A stretch of 64,000 nt of DNA from Streptomyces sp. NBC_01723 (GCF_036246005.1 NZ_CP109171.1:5382001-5446000); one strand, 5' to 3'; positions 24,971 through 33,930 are shown, counted from the stretch's first letter. Numbers and translations: made by a program. The notes: generated from the sequence alone by a model not told the origin.

Positions 24971-25917
24971 GCGGCACCTCCCGTCGTGCTGGAGCGGTTC
25001 GACAGGGAGAACAGGTTCGCCCTGATCTTCTGCATCGGCGTCGGCGGCAGGCTGCGGCTGGAGCCGCGGGCGTAGTGCCGCTCCAGGTAGTACTGGCCGA
25101 CGCTGAAGACCGAGGTCAGCAGCAGGTACCAGGCCGCCGCCAGGAACAGCATCTCGGCGGGTGCGCCCGAGGTCTGGCCGATGTCCTGGGCCACTCTGAA
25201 CAACTCGGAGTACTGGACGACCGACACCAGCGAGGTCGTCTTCAGCATGTTGATGACCTCGTTGCCCGTCGGCGGCACGATCACGCGCATCGCCTGCGGG
25301 ACCACGATCCGGCGCAGCGTCTTGGTGTGGCTCATGCCGAGCGCGTGGGCCGCCTCGGTCTGGCCCTCGTCGACCGCGAGCAGACCGGCGCGGCAGATCT
25401 CCGCCATGTACGCGGCCTCGTTGAGGCCGAGGCCGAGCAGAGCCGTCAGGAACGGCGTCATGAAGTCGGACCACTCGTCGCGGTAGAACGGGCCGAGGTT
25501 GATGTACTCGAAGACCAGGCCCAGGTTGAACCAGACGACGAGCTGCACCAGGACCGGGGTGCCACGGAAGAACCAGATGTAGAACCACGCGATGGACGAG
25601 GTCACCGGGTTCTTCGACAGCCGCATCACCGCGAGCATGATGCCGCCGACGATGCCTATGAGCATGGCCAGGACGGTGATCAGCAGGGTCTTGCCCATGC
25701 CGGACAGGATCCGGTCGTCGAAGAAGTAGTCCGGGATCGCACCCCAGTTGATCTTGCCCTGGGAGAACGCGTACACGACCGCGGCCAGCAGCGCGATCGC
25801 GACGACCGCGGTGACGTAGCGGCCGTAGTGCCGGACCGGGATGGCCCTGATGGCCTCCGGGCCGGCCGGCGGGGTGTCCGCCGGGCCGGAGCCCGTCTTG
25901 TCAATGTCAACAGTCAC
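24967..25917 (-). CDS. Amino-acid ABC transporter permease (HisM/GlnP type)
   Basis: A 316-residue permease, GTG start. It has a 30-residue cytosolic N-terminus, about six hydrophobic segments, and [16 protein letters not shown], the family hallmark. The EAA loop is [28 protein letters not shown] in pieces. A single permease implies a homodimer in the complex. It overlaps the ATPase gene and starts 30 nt after the binding-protein stop. Confidence 0.92.
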   Translation of the reverse strand: MTVDIDKTGSGPADTPPAGPEAIRAIPVRHYGRYVTAVVAIALLAAVVYAFSQGKINWGAIPDYFFDDRILSGMGKTLLITVLAMLIGIVGGIMLAVMRLSKNPVTSSIAWFYIWFFRGTPVLVQLVVWFNLGLVFEYINLGPFYRDEWSDFMTPFLTALLGLGLNEAAYMAEICRAGLLAVDEGQTEAAHALGMSHTKTLRRIVVPQAMRVIVPPTGNEVINMLKTTSLVSVVQYSELFRVAQDIGQTSGAPAEMLFLAAAWYLLLTSVFSVGQYYLERHYARGSSRSLPPTPMQKIRANLFSLSNRSSTTGGAA

Positions 25918-25947
25918 GGATGTTGCCTTTCAGTGCCCGCCGCGCGG

Positions 25948-26907
25948 TCACTTGCCGCCGTTGATGGTGGCCTCCGTGACGGCGCCTTCCGCCACGCCCC
26001 ACTTGTCCATGATCTTCTTGTACTCGCCGTTGGCGATCACCGCGTCCAGCGCCGCCTTCAGGGCGTCGCGCAGCTGCGTGCTTTCCTTGGCGACCGCGAT
26101 GCCGTACGGCGCGGCCTCGACCTGCTCGCCGACCATCTCGAAGTCCTTGCCGCCACCGGAGGTCTTCACCGCGTAGGCCGCCACCGGGAAGTCGGAGGAG
26201 CCGGCGTCGGCGCCGCCCGCGCGCAGGCGGGTCTGGGCCTGCTGGTCGTTGTCGAAGGCCTCCATGGAGATCTTCTTGCCGGCCGGACACTTCTCGTTCT
26301 CGGCCTTGGCCAGGTCCTCGGAGACCGTGCCGCGCTGGAGCACGAGCTTTTTGCCGCACAGGTCGGACCAGGTCTTGATGCCCTGGTCGTCGCCCTTCTT
26401 GGTGTAGATCGAGACGCCGGCGGTGAAGTAGTCGACGAAGTCGACGCCCTGGCCGACCTTCTTTCCGGTGTCCGAGTCGATGCCCTCCTGGCGGTCCTTG
26501 GTGTCGGTCATCGCGGACATGGCGATGTCGTACCGCTTGGAGCGCAGACCCGTGATCAGGGTGTCGAAGGTGCCGTTCTCGAACTCGAACTTCACGCCGA
26601 GCTGCTTGCCCAGGGCATCCGCGAGGTCGGGGTCGATACCGACCGTCTTGCCGGAGTCGTCCTTGAACTCGACGGGCGCGTAGGCGATGTCGGAGCCGAC
26701 CTTGACGGTGCCCTTGTCGCGGATCGACTGCGGCAGCTTGTCGGCCAGCGGAGCACCGCTCGAGGACTGGTTGTCGCTGCCGGAGTCGCTGTTCTCGGTC
26801 TGGTCGCCGCATCCGGTGAGGAGCAGCGCGCCTGCGACCGCGATCGCACCGACCGCTGCTAGCCGGGAGTGCGCGGCGGTCGTACGACGGGTGGAGCTTG
26901 CGGTCAT
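25948..26907 (-). CDS. Amino-acid ABC transporter substrate-binding lipoprotein
   Basis: A 319-residue SBP_bac_3 family lipoprotein. The signal peptide ends in a lipobox (ALLLTGC, acylated Cys33), followed by a Ser/Asn-rich linker. Domain motifs: VKVGSDIAYAPVEFKDDSGKTVGIDPDLADAL in pieces, then FDTLITGLRSKRYDIAMSAMTDTKDR. ATG 26907 follows GGAGGAACC. First gene of a three-gene uptake operon. Ligand unknown; glutamate/glutamine-like is plausible. Confidence 0.92.
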   Translation of the reverse strand: MTASSTRRTTAAHSRLAAVGAIAVAGALLLTGCGDQTENSDSGSDNQSSSGAPLADKLPQSIRDKGTVKVGSDIAYAPVEFKDDSGKTVGIDPDLADALGKQLGVKFEFENGTFDTLITGLRSKRYDIAMSAMTDTKDRQEGIDSDTGKKVGQGVDFVDYFTAGVSIYTKKGDDQGIKTWSDLCGKKLVLQRGTVSEDLAKAENEKCPAGKKISMEAFDNDQQAQTRLRAGGADAGSSDFPVAAYAVKTSGGGKDFEMVGEQVEAAPYGIAVAKESTQLRDALKAALDAVIANGEYKKIMDKWGVAEGAVTEATINGGK

Positions 26908-27548
26908 GGTGGTTCCTCCGGCGGATGAAAGGAGTTGCCGATGGGGACGGTGGTGTTCCGGTGGAGCAAGGCGCCTGCCGGGGGGCCGGCGGGCGCCGTG
27001 GGTCGACGTGAGCACACACCTTCGAGTGCCGCGACCTCGTGTGATTACGGCATCTTGCCATTCGGACTCGGCCATTCAGGGGGGCCGTCATGTCAAAATC
27101 GGCTAACGGGTCACCTCCCGAACCGCATCAGGTCGGTACATCACGACCGAACCTTTACGGGAATCTGCCCCTCCGGCCGGAAGATCTGCGGAATTTCTCG
27201 TTATCCGAGCATGGATCGTCAGTGTGTACGGCCGTTGCAAGCGGCTTCTCCGGGTCTGTCAAGGGGCGCCGCGAGGTTGTCCTGATCCCCGGCTATGAGC
27301 CATGTCACCGACATGCGGCGTTCGGGGTCCGGCATGTGAGCTTGCTCTTATCCGACTCGTCGCCGGAGGCGTCCGTCGGGTAAGAAGGTTCTTTACACCC
27401 CTCATCAGGGGCTCAGGGCGCGTGTGCGGCGCGCCCGTCGCGCGGGGTCCTCGTGGCCCGTACAGCCATCCTCCCGCGCGGTGCCCGCCCATTCCTCACC
27501 AGGAGTGGACAAACCCTCAAACCATGAACTCTTAAGGGGTAAGACAAA
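26908..27548. other. 641-nt divergent intergenic region without a supported gene
   Basis: It separates the binding-protein gene (minus) and malic enzyme (plus), so holds both promoters. GGGTAA at 27378-27383 resembles stress-sigma -10 elements. A short hairpin CCCCT-CATC-AGGGG is at 27398-27411. The middle (about 27080-27330) is less GC-rich than genes here. A + frame from 27090 has a ribosome-binding-like GGGGGG, but its third positions are not G/C-biased. Confidence 0.5.
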
Positions 27549-28778
27549 GTGGCAGCGGAGATCGTCAATCCTCGCAGCGACAACGGAGCCGGTGCGGAGC
27601 AGGGGGCGGGCGCTGAGCCGCTCGACTCCTTCGACCCCGCGTTCGCGCTGCACCGCGGCGGCAAGATGGCCGTGCAGGCCACCGTGCCGGTCCGTGACAA
27701 GGAAGACCTGTCCCTGGCGTACACGCCCGGCGTCGCGAAAGTGTGCAGCGCGATCGCCGAGCAGCCCGACCTCGTCCACGACTACACCTGGAAGTCCTCG
27801 GTCGTCGCGGTCGTGACGGACGGCACGGCGGTGCTGGGACTCGGGGACATCGGGCCCGAGGCGTCCCTCCCGGTGATGGAGGGGAAGGCGATCCTCTTCA
27901 AGCAGTTCGGCGGGGTGGACGCGGTCCCGATCGCCCTGAACTGCACGGACGCCGACGACATCGTCGAGACCGTGGTCCGCCTCGCGCCCTCGTTCGGCGG
28001 CGTCAATCTGGAGGACATCTCGGCGCCGCGCTGCTTCGAGATCGAGCGCAGGCTCCAGGAGCGGCTGGACATCCCGGTCTTCCACGACGACCAGCACGGC
28101 ACGGCGGTCGTGACGCTGGCGGCGCTGCGCAACGCGGCGCGGCTGAGCGGGCGGACGCTGGGTGAGCTGCGCGCGGTGATCTCGGGCGCGGGCGCGGCCG
28201 GTGTCGCCATCGCCAAGATGCTGGTGGAGGCCGGTATCGGGGACGTCGCGCTGGCCGACCGCAAGGGCATCATCTCGGCGGGCCGGGCGGACCTCACGCC
28301 GGTCAAGCAGGAGGTGGCCTCCTTCACCAACAAGGCGGGGCTGTCCGGCTCGCTGGAGGACGCGCTCGCGGGCGCCGACGTCTTCATCGGCGTCTCCGGC
28401 GGCACGGTGGCCGAGGAGGCGGTGGCCTCGATGGCGAAGGGTGCCTTCGTCTTCGCGATGGCCAACCCGAACCCCGAGGTGCACCCGGAGGTCGCCCACA
28501 AGTACGCGGCGGTCGTCGCCACGGGGCGCTCGGACTTCCCGAACCAGATCAACAACGTGCTGGCGTTCCCGGGCATCTTCGCGGGCGCGCTCCAGGTGCG
28601 GGCGTCGCGGATCACCGAGGGCATGAAGCTCGCGGCGGCCGAGGCGCTGGCCTCCGTGGTGGGCGAGGACCTCGCCGCGGACTACGTCATCCCGTCCCCG
28701 TTCGACGAGCGGGTCGCCCCGGCCGTCACGGCGGCGGTGGCGGCCGCGGCCCGTGCGGAGGGTGTGGCGCGCCGGTGA
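27549..28778 (+). CDS. NAD(P)-dependent malic enzyme
   Basis: A 409-residue malate oxidoreductase (decarboxylating) making pyruvate, CO2 and NAD(P)H. LSLAYTPGVAKVCSAI carries the catalytic Tyr, ILFKQFGGVDAVPIAL the catalytic region, and FHDDQHGTAVVTLAAL the metal site. ISGAGAAGVAIAKML binds the dinucleotide. It is the short bacterial type without a phosphotransacetylase domain. Gene order suggests the NADP-type enzyme of S. coelicolor, but cofactor choice is not clear from sequence. GTG start. Confidence 0.93.
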   Translation: MAAEIVNPRSDNGAGAEQGAGAEPLDSFDPAFALHRGGKMAVQATVPVRDKEDLSLAYTPGVAKVCSAIAEQPDLVHDYTWKSSVVAVVTDGTAVLGLGDIGPEASLPVMEGKAILFKQFGGVDAVPIALNCTDADDIVETVVRLAPSFGGVNLEDISAPRCFEIERRLQERLDIPVFHDDQHGTAVVTLAALRNAARLSGRTLGELRAVISGAGAAGVAIAKMLVEAGIGDVALADRKGIISAGRADLTPVKQEVASFTNKAGLSGSLEDALAGADVFIGVSGGTVAEEAVASMAKGAFVFAMANPNPEVHPEVAHKYAAVVATGRSDFPNQINNVLAFPGIFAGALQVRASRITEGMKLAAAEALASVVGEDLAADYVIPSPFDERVAPAVTAAVAAAARAEGVARR

Positions 28779-28800
28779 CGGTGTGACGCGCGTGTGCGCT

Positions 28801-28843
28801 GAGCGGCCTCGTCCTCCTCGGGAGGGCGGGGCCGCTCGCTTTT
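28801..28843 (+). terminator. Malic enzyme terminator
   Basis: GAGCGGCC and GGCCGCTC enclose a second internal CCTCC/GGAGG pairing and are followed by GCTTTT. Confidence 0.8.
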
Positions 28844-28949
28844 GCGGGAGGCCGCTGCCTGGCCCGGCGGCGGCGCTGGTGGCAAGAGGGTGTGTGTCAC
28901 AGGGCGTCGCGGTTCCGGTCGGCGGGTGGGGAACCCTATCGTCAGGGCC

Positions 28950-29915
28950 ATGTTCGCTGCCTACGCCGCCCGAATCGACCGCGACGAGCCGCTGACCGGC
29001 CTGGAGTTGGGGGAGCGTCCGGCTCCCGAGGCCCGGCCCGGCTGGAGTGTCGTCGATGTCAGGGCCGCCTCCCTCAACCATCACGACCTCTGGTCCCTGC
29101 GCGGCGTCGGCCTCCCGGAGGACCGGCTGCCGATGATCCTGGGCTGCGACGCCGCCGGTGTCGACGCGGACGGCAACGAGGTCGTCCTGCACTCGGTGAT
29201 CGGCCAGACCGGCCACGGGGTCGGCCCCCGGGAGCCGCGCTCCATCCTCACCGAGCGCTACCAGGGGACGTTCGCCGAGCAGGTCGCCGTGCCCACCTGG
29301 AACATCCTGCCCAAGCCGAAGGAACTGTCCTTCGCGGAGGCCGCCTGTCTGCCCACCGCCTGGCTGACGGCGTACCGGATGCTGTTCACCAACGCCGGGG
29401 TGCGTCCCGGCGACTCCGTGCTGGTGCAGGGTGCCGGCGGCGGGGTGGCCACGGCCGCGATCGTGCTCGGCAGGGCCGCGGGGCTGCGGGTCTTCGCCAC
29501 CAGCCGGGACGAGGCGAAGCGGAAGCGGGCCCTGGAGCTGGGCGCGGTGGAGGCCGTGGAGCCGGGTGCGCGGCTGCCGCAGCGGGTGGACGCCGTCATC
29601 GAGACCGTGGGCGCCGCAACCTGGTCGCACTCGGTGAAGTCGCTGCGGCCGGGCGGGACGCTGGTCATCTCCGGCGCCACCAGCGGCGACCGGCCCTCCC
29701 ACGCGGAGCTGACCCGGATCTTCTTCCTGGAGCTGCGGGTCGTCGGTTCCACGATGGGCACCAAGGACGAACTGGAGGACCTGCTCTCCTTCTGCGCCGC
29801 CACCGGTGTACGTCCCGTCATCGACGATGTGCTCCCGCTGGACCGGGCCCGTGAGGGGTTCGAGCGGATGGCCTCCGGGGAGCTGTTCGGCAAGATCGTG
29901 CTCAGCGGCTCCTGA
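28950..29915 (+). CDS. MDR-family alcohol dehydrogenase/quinone oxidoreductase
   Basis: A 321-residue medium-chain reductase. GroES-like catalytic half: VRAASLNHHDLWSLRG and MILGCDAAGVDADG. Rossmann half: VLVQGAGGGVATAAIVLGRAAG. It keeps some zinc-enzyme features but lacks the four-Cys structural loop, so may be a quinone-reductase-like MDR. Downstream is a gap with tandem operator-like repeats belonging to the next gene pair. ATG 28950 is the first in-frame start at the right place. Confidence 0.85.
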   Translation: MFAAYAARIDRDEPLTGLELGERPAPEARPGWSVVDVRAASLNHHDLWSLRGVGLPEDRLPMILGCDAAGVDADGNEVVLHSVIGQTGHGVGPREPRSILTERYQGTFAEQVAVPTWNILPKPKELSFAEAACLPTAWLTAYRMLFTNAGVRPGDSVLVQGAGGGVATAAIVLGRAAGLRVFATSRDEAKRKRALELGAVEAVEPGARLPQRVDAVIETVGAATWSHSVKSLRPGGTLVISGATSGDRPSHAELTRIFFLELRVVGSTMGTKDELEDLLSFCAATGVRPVIDDVLPLDRAREGFERMASGELFGKIVLSGS

Positions 29916-29924
29916 CCCCGCGAT

Positions 29925-29940
29925 GTCAACTGGGGTTGAC
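29925..29940. promoter_or_regulatory. Operator-like repeat 1 upstream of the HTH/Clp-N pair
   Basis: GTCAAC-TGGG-GTTGAC, a perfect 6-4-6 palindrome. Confidence 0.6.
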
Positions 29941-29949
29941 GTCGAGCGG

Positions 29950-29969
29950 ATGTCAATCTACGTTGACAT
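29950..29969. promoter_or_regulatory. Operator-like repeat 2 upstream of the HTH/Clp-N pair
   Basis: ATGTCAAT-CTAC-GTTGACAT, a 7/8-matched palindrome centred 27 bp from repeat 1 and ending 2 nt before the start codon. Occupation would block both transcription and initiation. Confidence 0.6.
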
Positions 29970-29971
29970 GC

Positions 29972-30181
29972 ATGAGCGAAGCAACGGATCTCGCCACGCG
30001 TGCGGGTGACCGCGACCCCAGGGTCGGGCTGCGGGCCGTCGCCGCACTGCGGAGGCTGCTGGAGCAGCTGGAGTCGGTGCAGGTGCGCAGCGCGCGCCAT
30101 CAGGGTTGGTCGTGGCAGGAGATCGCCACGGAGCTGGGGGTCAGCAGGCAGGCCGTGCACAAGAAGTACGGGAGGCATTGA
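29972..30181 (+). CDS. Small helix-turn-helix protein
   Basis: A 69-residue protein, nearly all one HTH unit: RSARHQGWSWQEIATELGVSRQAVHKKYGRH (final 31 residues, split here at GWSWQEIA/TELGVSRQAVHKK). The N-terminus is helical (LRAVAALRRLLEQLESVQ) and probably dimerises. Its stop overlaps the ATG of the Clp-N gene by one base (TGATG). Tandem palindromes at its start suggest autorepression. No ligand domain. Confidence 0.85.
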   Translation: MSEATDLATRAGDRDPRVGLRAVAALRRLLEQLESVQVRSARHQGWSWQEIATELGVSRQAVHKKYGRH

Positions 30182-30753
30182 TGTTCGAGCGATTCACGAA
30201 GGACGCCCGAGCGGTCGTGCAGGGGGCCGTCGAGCACGCCGAGGCCGCGGATGCGCGGACCGTCGACACCGGACACCTGCTGCTCGCCCTGCTGGACCGG
30301 GAGGGCAGCCGGGCCTCCTTCGCGCTGACGGCGCTCGGGGCCGGCGGCGAGCGCCGGGACTCGGTGCGGCGGGCGCTGGCGGAGGCGCGGCGCCGGGCCG
30401 GTCTGACGCAGGCCGAGACCGACGCCCTCGCCGGACTGGGGATCGACGTCTCCGAGGTCGTCGCCCGGGTGGAGGAGGTGCACGGTGTCGGGGTCATGTC
30501 CGGCGAGCGGAAGGGCGGACGCCGGTGGTCCGGGCACCGCGGCTTCGACCGGGGCGCCAAGGAGGTCCTGGAGAAGGCGCTGCGGGTCGCCGTCGCCCGG
30601 CACGACCGGCGCATCGGGGACGAGCACCTCCTCCTCGCGCTGACGATCCGCCCCGGCGTGCCCGCGGAGGTGCTCGCCGACCACGGGGTGACCCACGCGT
30701 CGCTGACCAGGGTGCTGGGCGACGGCTCCGGGGAGGGCGCGGGCGCGGCCTGA
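30181..30753 (+). CDS. Clp N-terminal domain protein (double Clp-N, no ATPase)
   Basis: A 190-residue stand-alone Clp N-domain protein. Two repeats are visible: FTKDARAVVQGAVEHAEAADARTVDTGHLLLALL in pieces (5-38), then FDRGAKEVLEKALRVAVARHDRRIGDEHLLLAL in pieces (~122-155). Each matches the ClpA/ClpC N-domain that binds adaptors or substrates. There is no AAA+ module, so it may act as an adaptor or decoy of ClpC. Co-translated with the preceding HTH gene. Confidence 0.88.
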   Translation: MFERFTKDARAVVQGAVEHAEAADARTVDTGHLLLALLDREGSRASFALTALGAGGERRDSVRRALAEARRRAGLTQAETDALAGLGIDVSEVVARVEEVHGVGVMSGERKGGRRWSGHRGFDRGAKEVLEKALRVAVARHDRRIGDEHLLLALTIRPGVPAEVLADHGVTHASLTRVLGDGSGEGAGAA

Positions 30754-30812
30754 GCCCGACGCCCCGCGTCCGACGCCCCCCCGGCCGGGTGCCGGGGGCC
30801 GGGTCCCGGAGG

Positions 30813-31868
30813 TCAGGCCTTCGGCGTCCGCAGAATCGCCCCGATGTGCGCCGCCGCCGCCGACAACTGACGACGGGCGTCACGGAGCTGGTCGGGGGTG
30901 ACGCCCCGGTCCCGGGCGGCGTCACGGATGTCGTCCCGGAAGCGGTCGAGCAGCCGGTCCAGGTCACGGGCCGGGTCCCCGGTGGAGTCCGCGGTGTCCT
31001 CGTTGGCCCAGGCCGGGGCGTAGCCGGCGGGGAAGTCCTCGGGGGTGGCGGAGTACTCGGGCCGGGGGGTGGTGGAGCCCGCGTCGGTGCGGCCGAAGCC
31101 CCAGTCCTTGCCGAACTCCTTCCCGAAGTCCTTGCCGAAGTCGCCGACCTCCTTCGCCAGTTCGCTCAGCCCCTCGCGCAGTCCCGTGGGCCAGTCGCCC
31201 CGCGAGAAGTGGTCCTGCACCTGCTCCTGGACCCGCTGGGCGATGCGCTGCACCTCCTCCTGCGCCTGGGTCCGGGCCCGCTCCTGGGCCTCCTTGGCCT
31301 GACGCCGGGCCCGCTGGGCCTCGTCGCGGGCGCGCCTGCTCTCGTCCTTGGCGCGGCGGGCCTGCTCCTTCCACTCCTGCTTGACCCGGCGCATCTCCTC
31401 CTTGGCGGCCCGCCAGGCCTCCTTGTCGTCGACGCCCCCGGCCGCGTCCGACTCGTCCTGCGTCCCCGATCCGGCGCCCTGGCGCGCCGCGTTGGCCGCG
31501 GCCCGCGTCTCCCGGCGCAGGTCTCCCGCCGCGCCGCGCACGTCGGCCCGGATCTCGGCGGCCAGCTCGGCGACCGACTCCCGGATCTCCAGCTCCAGAT
31601 CGGCCAGCTCGCCGCTGCGCTCGGCCAGCTCGGCGCGGCCGGCGTCCGTGATGGCGTACACCTTGCGTCCGCCCTCGGTGGTGTGGGTGACCAGTCCCTC
31701 GGCCTCCAGCTTGGCCAGGCGCGGGTACACCGTGCCCGCCGACGGGGCGTAGAGGCCCTGGAAGCGCTCTTCGAGGAGCCGGATCACCTCGTAGCCGTGG
31801 CGCGGGGCCTCGTCCAGGAGCTTGAGGAGATAGAGGCGCAGTCGGCCGTGGGCGAAGACGGGGGGCAT
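30813..31868 (-). CDS. PadR-family regulator with long charged coiled-coil
   Basis: A 351-residue protein. The N-terminal PadR winged helix is at 1-~75 (LRLYLLKLLDEAPRHGYEVIRLLEER; SAGTVYPRLAKLEAEGLVTH). From ~85 to 220 it is a Lys/Arg/Glu-rich helix with coiled-coil character (KEEMRRVKQEWKEQARRAK), unusually long for PadR proteins of about 110-200 residues. A less ordered tail follows. It begins 1 nt after the DUF4097 stop, so both are in one operon; a CGATATATCG palindrome at that promoter is a candidate operator. Confidence 0.88.
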   Translation of the reverse strand: MPPVFAHGRLRLYLLKLLDEAPRHGYEVIRLLEERFQGLYAPSAGTVYPRLAKLEAEGLVTHTTEGGRKVYAITDAGRAELAERSGELADLELEIRESVAELAAEIRADVRGAAGDLRRETRAAANAARQGAGSGTQDESDAAGGVDDKEAWRAAKEEMRRVKQEWKEQARRAKDESRRARDEAQRARRQAKEAQERARTQAQEEVQRIAQRVQEQVQDHFSRGDWPTGLREGLSELAKEVGDFGKDFGKEFGKDWGFGRTDAGSTTPRPEYSATPEDFPAGYAPAWANEDTADSTGDPARDLDRLLDRFRDDIRDAARDRGVTPDQLRDARRQLSAAAAHIGAILRTPKA

Positions 31869-31869
31869 G

Positions 31870-32820
31870 TCAGAGCACCTTCTTGTCGGTCGTGCCGTCC
31901 GACGGGGCGGCGGTGTCGCCGTGGTCCCGGACGGCAGCGGAATTGTCCCCCGAGGCGCCCGGCGCGTCGTGCGCCGGGCCGGTGTCCCGTGGCTCCCGCT
32001 CCCACGGAGTGTCCGCCGCGGCCGGCCGCCGCAGCAGGGCGATCGAGCCGGAGATCGTGGTGGCCTTCAGCCGTCCGTTGCCCGCGCCGAGCCGCCCGGT
32101 GATCCGCTTGGCACCCCACTGGCCGCCCACCCGGAGGTCCTCGAAGGCGCTGGAGACCGCGCCGCTGGCTGTGTTGGCCTCCACCTGGGCGTCGGCGGGC
32201 TGGGGCAGCCGGATGGCGATCTCGCCCGAGACGCTGGTCAGGCTGATGTCGGTGGGTCCGCCGGCCGGGTCCAGGTCGACGATCATCGATCCGCTCACCG
32301 AGTCCGCCCGCACGGAGGAACCCGCCTCCACGACCGTCAGGTCGCCGGAGACGGAGTTGAAGCGCAGGTCTCCGGTGAGGGCCTGGGCCTCCACGTTCCC
32401 CGAGACGGTGTCCGCGCGGACCGGGCCCGCGAGGCTCACCAGGGTGGTGTCGCCGGAGACGCCCCTCACCTCGGCGTGCCCGTCGAGCCCGGAGACGACG
32501 GCCGCGGCGCTGACCGCGCCCACCTCCACGCGGGTGCCGGTCGGCACCGCCAGGGAGACCACCGCGCTGCGGCGCCAGCCCTTGCGGTCGAGCCACTTGA
32601 GGAAGCCCTTCCAGGGCAGGTCCTCGTAGGCCACGGTGAGCGCGCCGTCCTCATGGGTGACGATCAGGGGTGGTCCCTCGATCTCGGAGACCTCCAGGCG
32701 GGCGGAACCCTCGTCCGTGCCCACGACGTTCACCGTTCCGTTGACGATGCGTACGTGCAGGCGGCTCACGGACTCGTCGAAGGTGAGTTTCCTGGGCTCC
32801 GCGACGGACCACTCGGACAT
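31870..32820 (-). CDS. DUF4097-family beta-repeat protein
   Basis: A 316-residue protein with repeated beta strands (VSGDTTLVSLAGPVRADTVSG, RFNSVSGDLTVVEAG and RADSVSGSMIVDL as separate copies) typical of DUF4097/LiaI-LiaF-like beta-helix proteins. No signal peptide. ATG 32820 has GAGGAGG 8 nt upstream; ATG 32850 also has a good GGAGG, so a 10-residue longer form (MARSVEEVCT-) is possible. Immediately upstream of, and co-expressed with, PadR. Function unknown; in Firmicutes relatives occur in envelope-stress systems. Confidence 0.8.
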   Translation of the reverse strand: MSEWSVAEPRKLTFDESVSRLHVRIVNGTVNVVGTDEGSARLEVSEIEGPPLIVTHEDGALTVAYEDLPWKGFLKWLDRKGWRRSAVVSLAVPTGTRVEVGAVSAAAVVSGLDGHAEVRGVSGDTTLVSLAGPVRADTVSGNVEAQALTGDLRFNSVSGDLTVVEAGSSVRADSVSGSMIVDLDPAGGPTDISLTSVSGEIAIRLPQPADAQVEANTASGAVSSAFEDLRVGGQWGAKRITGRLGAGNGRLKATTISGSIALLRRPAAADTPWEREPRDTGPAHDAPGASGDNSAAVRDHGDTAAPSDGTTDKKVL

Positions 32821-32870
32821 GGTGCAGACCTCCTCGACCGAACGCGCCATATCGCGTCCTCCGAAATTCA

Positions 32871-32880
32871 CGATATATCG
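32871..32880. promoter_or_regulatory. PadR operator-like palindrome
   Basis: CGATATATCG lies in an AT-rich stretch upstream of the DUF4097-padR operon, and a related ATATCGCG occurs at 32849-32856. Confidence 0.45.
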
Positions 32881-32957
32881 CGGACACGGAAAGTCAAGAC
32901 ACCCGTTCTGACGATCAACGATCGGCCGAGTGGGATGAATTGCCCTACCTTGTGATC

Positions 32958-33767
32958 ATGTCAACGGAAGAGTCCGGGAGAGGGCCCGCGGCCGGCGCCC
33001 TGCTGCTGTGCCGCGCCGAGCCGGACTCCGTCGCCGCCGTCGCCCCGCTGCTCGGCGAGCGCATGCCCCTGGCCGGGGCGGGCGGGGAGTGGAGCGTGCT
33101 GGTCCCCGAGGGCGGGCCCTGGCGGTACGGCGGCGAACCGGTCGACCGCGTGGTCACGGGCTGGGCCGCGGCGCTCGCCGTCGGCGCCCCCTGGCCCGTG
33201 CTCGCCCTGTGGTGGGACGCGGACCGGGCCGGTTACACCCTGGCGTCCGGATTCCACCGCCCGGTCGGCTACGTGTGGCTGACCGACGGCACGCCCGTCG
33301 CCGAGGGCGAGGCGATGCGCACCTTCGCCGCCCGCCTCGGCCTGGACCCGGTCCTGGACCTCGAGTCCCTGGAGCGGCTGACGAAGCCCGACCCCGATGC
33401 CGACGCGCGCGCCAGGCTGGGCGGACTGCTCGCCGTCCTCACGCGCGCGGGAGTCGCCCTCCCCGCGGGCCTCGCCCCCGGCACGCCGGCCGGCCGTCTC
33501 GGCGCGGCCGCCCGCACCCTCCCCGACGCCCGCCGGACAGCGGCCGCCGCGCGTCGCCCGCCCGCCGACGAGAGCCCCCTCGCCCCCTGGCTGCCCCGGG
33601 TCGGCGGCCCCGGCGCCCGGGTCCTCGCGCTCGCCCAGATGGCGGCCGGTCTGCCCCTCAGCGCCTGGGGAGTGCGGCACCGCAGCGGCGGCTGGACCGC
33701 GGCGGGGCTGCTGCTGACCGCCCACGGGGCGCTGGGGGCGGCGTACGCGTCGTCGCGGCGCGCCTGA
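32958..33767 (+). CDS. Hypothetical protein, actinobacterial
   Basis: A 269-residue protein I do not recognise. Strong third-position bias supports coding. It is Ala/Gly/Pro-rich, with a Trp-containing N-terminal half (GGEWSVLVPEGGPWRYGG; PVLALWWDADRAGYTLASGF) and a hydrophobic C-terminal segment (VLALAQMAAGLPLSAWGV; WTAAGLLLTAHGALGAAY) that may form two membrane helices. ATG 32958 follows a GTG two codons earlier. Divergent from the DUF4097-padR operon. Confidence 0.7.
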   Translation: MSTEESGRGPAAGALLLCRAEPDSVAAVAPLLGERMPLAGAGGEWSVLVPEGGPWRYGGEPVDRVVTGWAAALAVGAPWPVLALWWDADRAGYTLASGFHRPVGYVWLTDGTPVAEGEAMRTFAARLGLDPVLDLESLERLTKPDPDADARARLGGLLAVLTRAGVALPAGLAPGTPAGRLGAAARTLPDARRTAAAARRPPADESPLAPWLPRVGGPGARVLALAQMAAGLPLSAWGVRHRSGGWTAAGLLLTAHGALGAAYASSRRA

Positions 33768-33810
33768 CGCCGACGACCGGTGCTCCCGTCCGTGCGACCG
33801 GTGACCGGCA

Positions 33811-33897
33811 CTGATGAGTCCTGACTGATGGGTCCTGACCGATGGGTCCTGACCGAGTCCTGACTCATGAATCAGGACTGATGAGTCCTGACTGAGT
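33811..33897. repeat. 14-bp tandem repeat with internal hairpin
   Basis: Units of TGATGRGTCCTGAC start at 33812, 33826 and 33840 (first base C in the third) with a degenerate copy and another at 33879. Between them AGTCCTGA and TCAGGACT (33856-33863/33872-33879) form a hairpin. It lies just after the hypothetical gene stop and before a convergent small gene, so may be a terminator grown by repeat expansion. Confidence 0.7.
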
Positions 33898-33930
33898 CGC
33901 GCCCGACGAGTCCTACTGGTGCTGCCGGGA

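Noticed and set aside
27090-27383. 97-codon plus-strand frame with GGGGGG before its ATG
   Set aside because: Third positions are not G/C-rich as in all other genes here, and it resembles no family I know.
33811-33897. Repeat cluster as a mini CRISPR array
   Set aside because: Units are tandem without spacers, and there are no cas genes.
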